DNA of 64,000 nucleotides, taken from contig OMIC01000039.1 in assembly GCA_900298995.1 (NCBI GenBank), positions 186,001 through 250,000 of the forward strand, in the 5' to 3' direction. This DNA comes from Hyphomicrobiaceae bacterium. GTDB lineage: Bacteria > Pseudomonadota > Alphaproteobacteria > Rhizobiales > Aestuariivirgaceae. Position numbers and translations under genes: made by a program. A model generated the notes under the pieces. That model had not been told where the DNA came from. It worked only from the letters and a program-made list of their open reading frames with translations, and made no database searches. Below, piece by piece: positions 62,317 to 64,000 of this stretch (position 1 is the stretch's first letter; each line of letters begins with the position of its first letter).

Positions 62317-63356
62317 CCAGTCCGGTGCGCGGTCAGGATCATGGCTCCGACGATGCGGTCGACACGCATCTGAGGCCGCAGCGGCTGGAAGAATTCATCG
62401 GCCAGTCAAAGGCCAAGCAGAATCTGCGCATCTTCATTGAGGCAGCGCGGGCGCGCGGCGAGGCGCTGGATCACGTGCTCTTCGCAGGGCCTCCTGGGCT
62501 TGGCAAGACCACGCTCGCCCAGATCATGTCGCGAGAACTCGGCGTCAATTTCAAGGCGACGTCCGGTCCGATCATCGCCAAGGCTGGTGATCTTGCCGCG
62601 CTGCTCACCAATCTCGAGGAGCGCGATGTTCTGTTCATCGACGAGATTCACCGTCTCAACCCGGCGGTGGAAGAGGTGCTCTATCCGGCGATGGAAGATT
62701 TTCAGCTCGATCTCATCATTGGCGAAGGCCCGGCGGCACGGTCGGTGAAGATCGATCTCGCAAAGTTCACCCTCGTCGGCGCCACCACCCGGACGGGCCT
62801 GCTCACCACGCCCCTTCGTGACCGTTTCGGCATCCCGGTGCGGCTGGATTTCTACACCGAGGACGAGTTGCTGGAAATCGTCCGGCGCGGCGCGCGCGTG
62901 ATGCAGATGGGCATCGCCGAAGAAGGGGCGCGGGAGATTGCCCGCCGCGCGCGTGGTACGCCGCGTATTGCGGGCAGGCTTCTGCGCCGCGTGCGGGATT
63001 TTGCGGCCGTGGCCAAGGCTGCCGTGATTGACGCCAGTCTGGCGGATCGGGCGCTCTCGGCCCTTGATGTGGACGCCAAGGGACTCGATTCTCTCGATCA
63101 CCGCTATTTGAGCTGCATCGCCCACAATTTCGGTGGCGGCCCGGTCGGCATCGATACCATTGCCGCGTCGCTGTCCGAGGCGCGCGATGCGCTGGAGGAC
63201 ATCGTCGAGCCCTATCTTCTGCAACTCGGTTTCCTCAACCGCACACCGCGCGGGCGGCTTCTGACATCGCATGCCTTCCGTCATCTGGGACTTGCCGTGC
63301 CGCAGCGGCCGGAGTTCACCCAGGGCCTGCTCCCGCTGGAGGACGATGATGGCTGA
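62313..63356 (+). CDS. ruvB: Holliday junction DNA helicase subunit RuvB
   Basis: A 347-aa AAA+ motor: Walker [13 protein letters not shown], Walker [11 protein letters not shown], sensor [10 protein letters not shown] with arginine finger region LRDRFG, and a C-terminal winged helix ([14 protein letters not shown]). It drives branch migration with RuvA. ATGA coupling with ruvA upstream, and its last codons overlap the ybgC start. Confidence 0.97.
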   Translation: MTSPVRGQDHGSDDAVDTHLRPQRLEEFIGQSKAKQNLRIFIEAARARGEALDHVLFAGPPGLGKTTLAQIMSRELGVNFKATSGPIIAKAGDLAALLTNLEERDVLFIDEIHRLNPAVEEVLYPAMEDFQLDLIIGEGPAARSVKIDLAKFTLVGATTRTGLLTTPLRDRFGIPVRLDFYTEDELLEIVRRGARVMQMGIAEEGAREIARRARGTPRIAGRLLRRVRDFAAVAKAAVIDASLADRALSALDVDAKGLDSLDHRYLSCIAHNFGGGPVGIDTIAASLSEARDALEDIVEPYLLQLGFLNRTPRGRLLTSHAFRHLGLAVPQRPEFTQGLLPLEDDDG

Positions 63357-63786
63357 GGCCTGGCCCGATCTGGCCGGGCGACTCGCGGAGGGTCTGCATG
63401 TTCTGCCGGTGCGGGTCTATTTCGAGGATACGGACGCAGGCGGGGTTGTCTATCACGCTCGCTACCTTGCCTTCTGTGAGCGGGCGAGGTCCGATTTCCT
63501 GCGGTTGCTCGGAATTCACCAGTCGCAGGTGGACGGCATGTTCTTTGTGGTTCGCCACATGACTTGCGATTTTCTGAAGCCGGCCCGGCTGGATGATCTT
63601 CTGGAGGTCGAGACCCGCTTCGGCACGCTGGCCGGGGCCCGCATGATCCTCGCCCAGAAAGTGCGCCGCGACGGGGTTCTCCTGTTCGAGGCCACCGTGA
63701 CGGTGGCGCTTGTCGACCGCCAGGGCCGGCCGCAGCGGCTTCCGGCGATGCTCGCCGGCCGTCTCGCCGGCGCAAGCAAAATCTGA
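63349..63786 (+). CDS. ybgC: YbgC/tol-pal-associated acyl-CoA thioesterase
   Basis: A 145-aa hot-dog-fold thioesterase with the catalytic block [25 protein letters not shown], in which Asp is the catalytic residue of the 4HBT/YbgC family. YbgC hydrolyses short acyl-CoA or acyl-ACP and is tied to phospholipid synthesis at the Tol-Pal complex. GGAGG precedes two ATGs (63346 and 63349); the second has better spacing. Start overlaps ruvB by 8 nt. tolQ is expected next. Confidence 0.93.
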   Translation: MAEAWPDLAGRLAEGLHVLPVRVYFEDTDAGGVVYHARYLAFCERARSDFLRLLGIHQSQVDGMFFVVRHMTCDFLKPARLDDLLEVETRFGTLAGARMILAQKVRRDGVLLFEATVTVALVDRQGRPQRLPAMLAGRLAGASKI

Positions 63787-63789
63787 ATC

Positions 63790-63804
63790 GTAACAAAGCC
63801 TTAA
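63790..63804. promoter_or_regulatory. CtrA-like box with one mismatch between ybgC and putative tolQ
   Basis: GTAA (63790-63793), seven bases (CAAAGCC), TTAA (63801-63804): one mismatch to TTAA-N7-TTAA. The 202-nt gap 63787-63988 is otherwise non-coding and would hold the promoter of the tol-pal operon. Confidence 0.35.
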
Positions 63805-63988
63805 CCATAAACGATTCATGTGGCTGGAACGGCTCTCCGGCTGCGGCGGGCCGGGCGGCGGGAAACCGGCCCAAAAGCCCCGAATCGCCGCAGTTTCGAC
63901 AGATTTGGCATGTTTTCACGGCCTCTATCTCAAGGCATGAGGCGGACTGGGGTGGCGGCGAAGGCCCGAAAACGGGGTTTCGCGCGTG

Positions 63989-64000
63989 ATGGAAGGGCAG
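63989..64000 (+). CDS. Possible start of tolQ, cut by the window edge
   Basis: An ATG at 63989-63991 opens a frame (MEGQ) that runs off the window. After ybgC the expected gene in this order is tolQ. Only four codons are visible, so this is a placement guess, not a recognised sequence. Confidence 0.3.

Overview
The window is a GC-rich chromosomal segment of an alphaproteobacterium, most likely a member of the Hyphomicrobiales (Rhizobiales). The evidence is gene content and order: cpdR next to an N-formylglutamate amidohydrolase and tRNA-Val, rcdA-DUF1192-quinone oxidoreductase-trcR, cox subunit IV in front of pntAA-pntAB-pntB, DUF4164-zapA-6S RNA-5-FCL, a single-cysteine DksA and CtrA-type TTAA-N7-TTAA promoter motifs. 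Genus or family cannot be fixed from the sequence alone. Almost all of it is densely packed core genome. I see no prophage, insertion sequence, CRISPR array, toxin-antitoxin pair or defence island.

Layout. 1-7 kb: ycjX/ycjF-like stress pair, a SixA-type phosphatase, a P-loop NTPase with acetyl-type homoserine transacylase metAA, an amine oxidase-like flavoprotein and a MoxR ATPase. 7-12.5 kb: dksA, adenine deaminase, histidinol-phosphatase-like hisN, an sRNA locus matching alpha-r8/MmgR (Rfam suhB), N-formylglutamate amidohydrolase, cpdR and tRNA-Val(GAC). 12.5-20 kb: class III nucleotide cyclase with DUF3307, small operons, rpmJ, pyruvate kinase with DUF1036, and a deformylase-like/DUF1244/GapR cluster. 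20-25.3 kb: two peptidoglycan enzymes (DUF882, YcbB-type L,D-transpeptidase) and a sigma-54 response regulator. 25.5-34.6 kb: P1B metal ATPase, M3 peptidase, proton-translocating transhydrogenase operon, and a MotA/TolQ-like plus OmpA-like pair. 34.6-43.5 kb: MsbA-like exporter, rpmE, rcdA, DUF1192, quinone oxidoreductase, trcR and carriers. 43.5-48.4 kb: prpE, a PAP2/IPC-synthase-like membrane enzyme and an acyl-CoA synthetase. 48.4-56.4 kb: tkt-pgk-fba-thiE-like operon running leftward, and DUF4164-zapA-6S RNA-5-FCL-YmdB running rightward. 56.6-60 kb: a polyamine-type ABC importer without its ATPase. 60-64 kb: yebC-ruvC-ruvA-ruvB-ybgC, running into what is probably the tol-pal locus.

How it works together. 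The window is unusually rich in regulators of the alphaproteobacterial cell cycle: CpdR and RcdA (adaptors for ClpXP proteolysis of CtrA), GapR (nucleoid/DNA topology), TrcR and ZapA. Three perfect TTAA-N7-TTAA motifs lie between genes, in front of rcdA, the DUF882 peptidoglycan protein and yebC-ruvCAB; a one-mismatch copy precedes the putative tolQ. The most striking anomaly is trcR: codon 14, where homologues have Trp, is TAG, while the rest of the frame is intact. Other oddities are a glycolytic operon without gap, an importer operon without an ATPase, a permease with a large first-loop insertion, two genes (ycjX and thiE-like) that seem to lack an ATG/GTG/TTG start at the conserved position, and an SDR without the catalytic Tyr-x3-Lys. 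I found no clearly new multi-gene system; the amber trcR and the CtrA-box set are the best leads.
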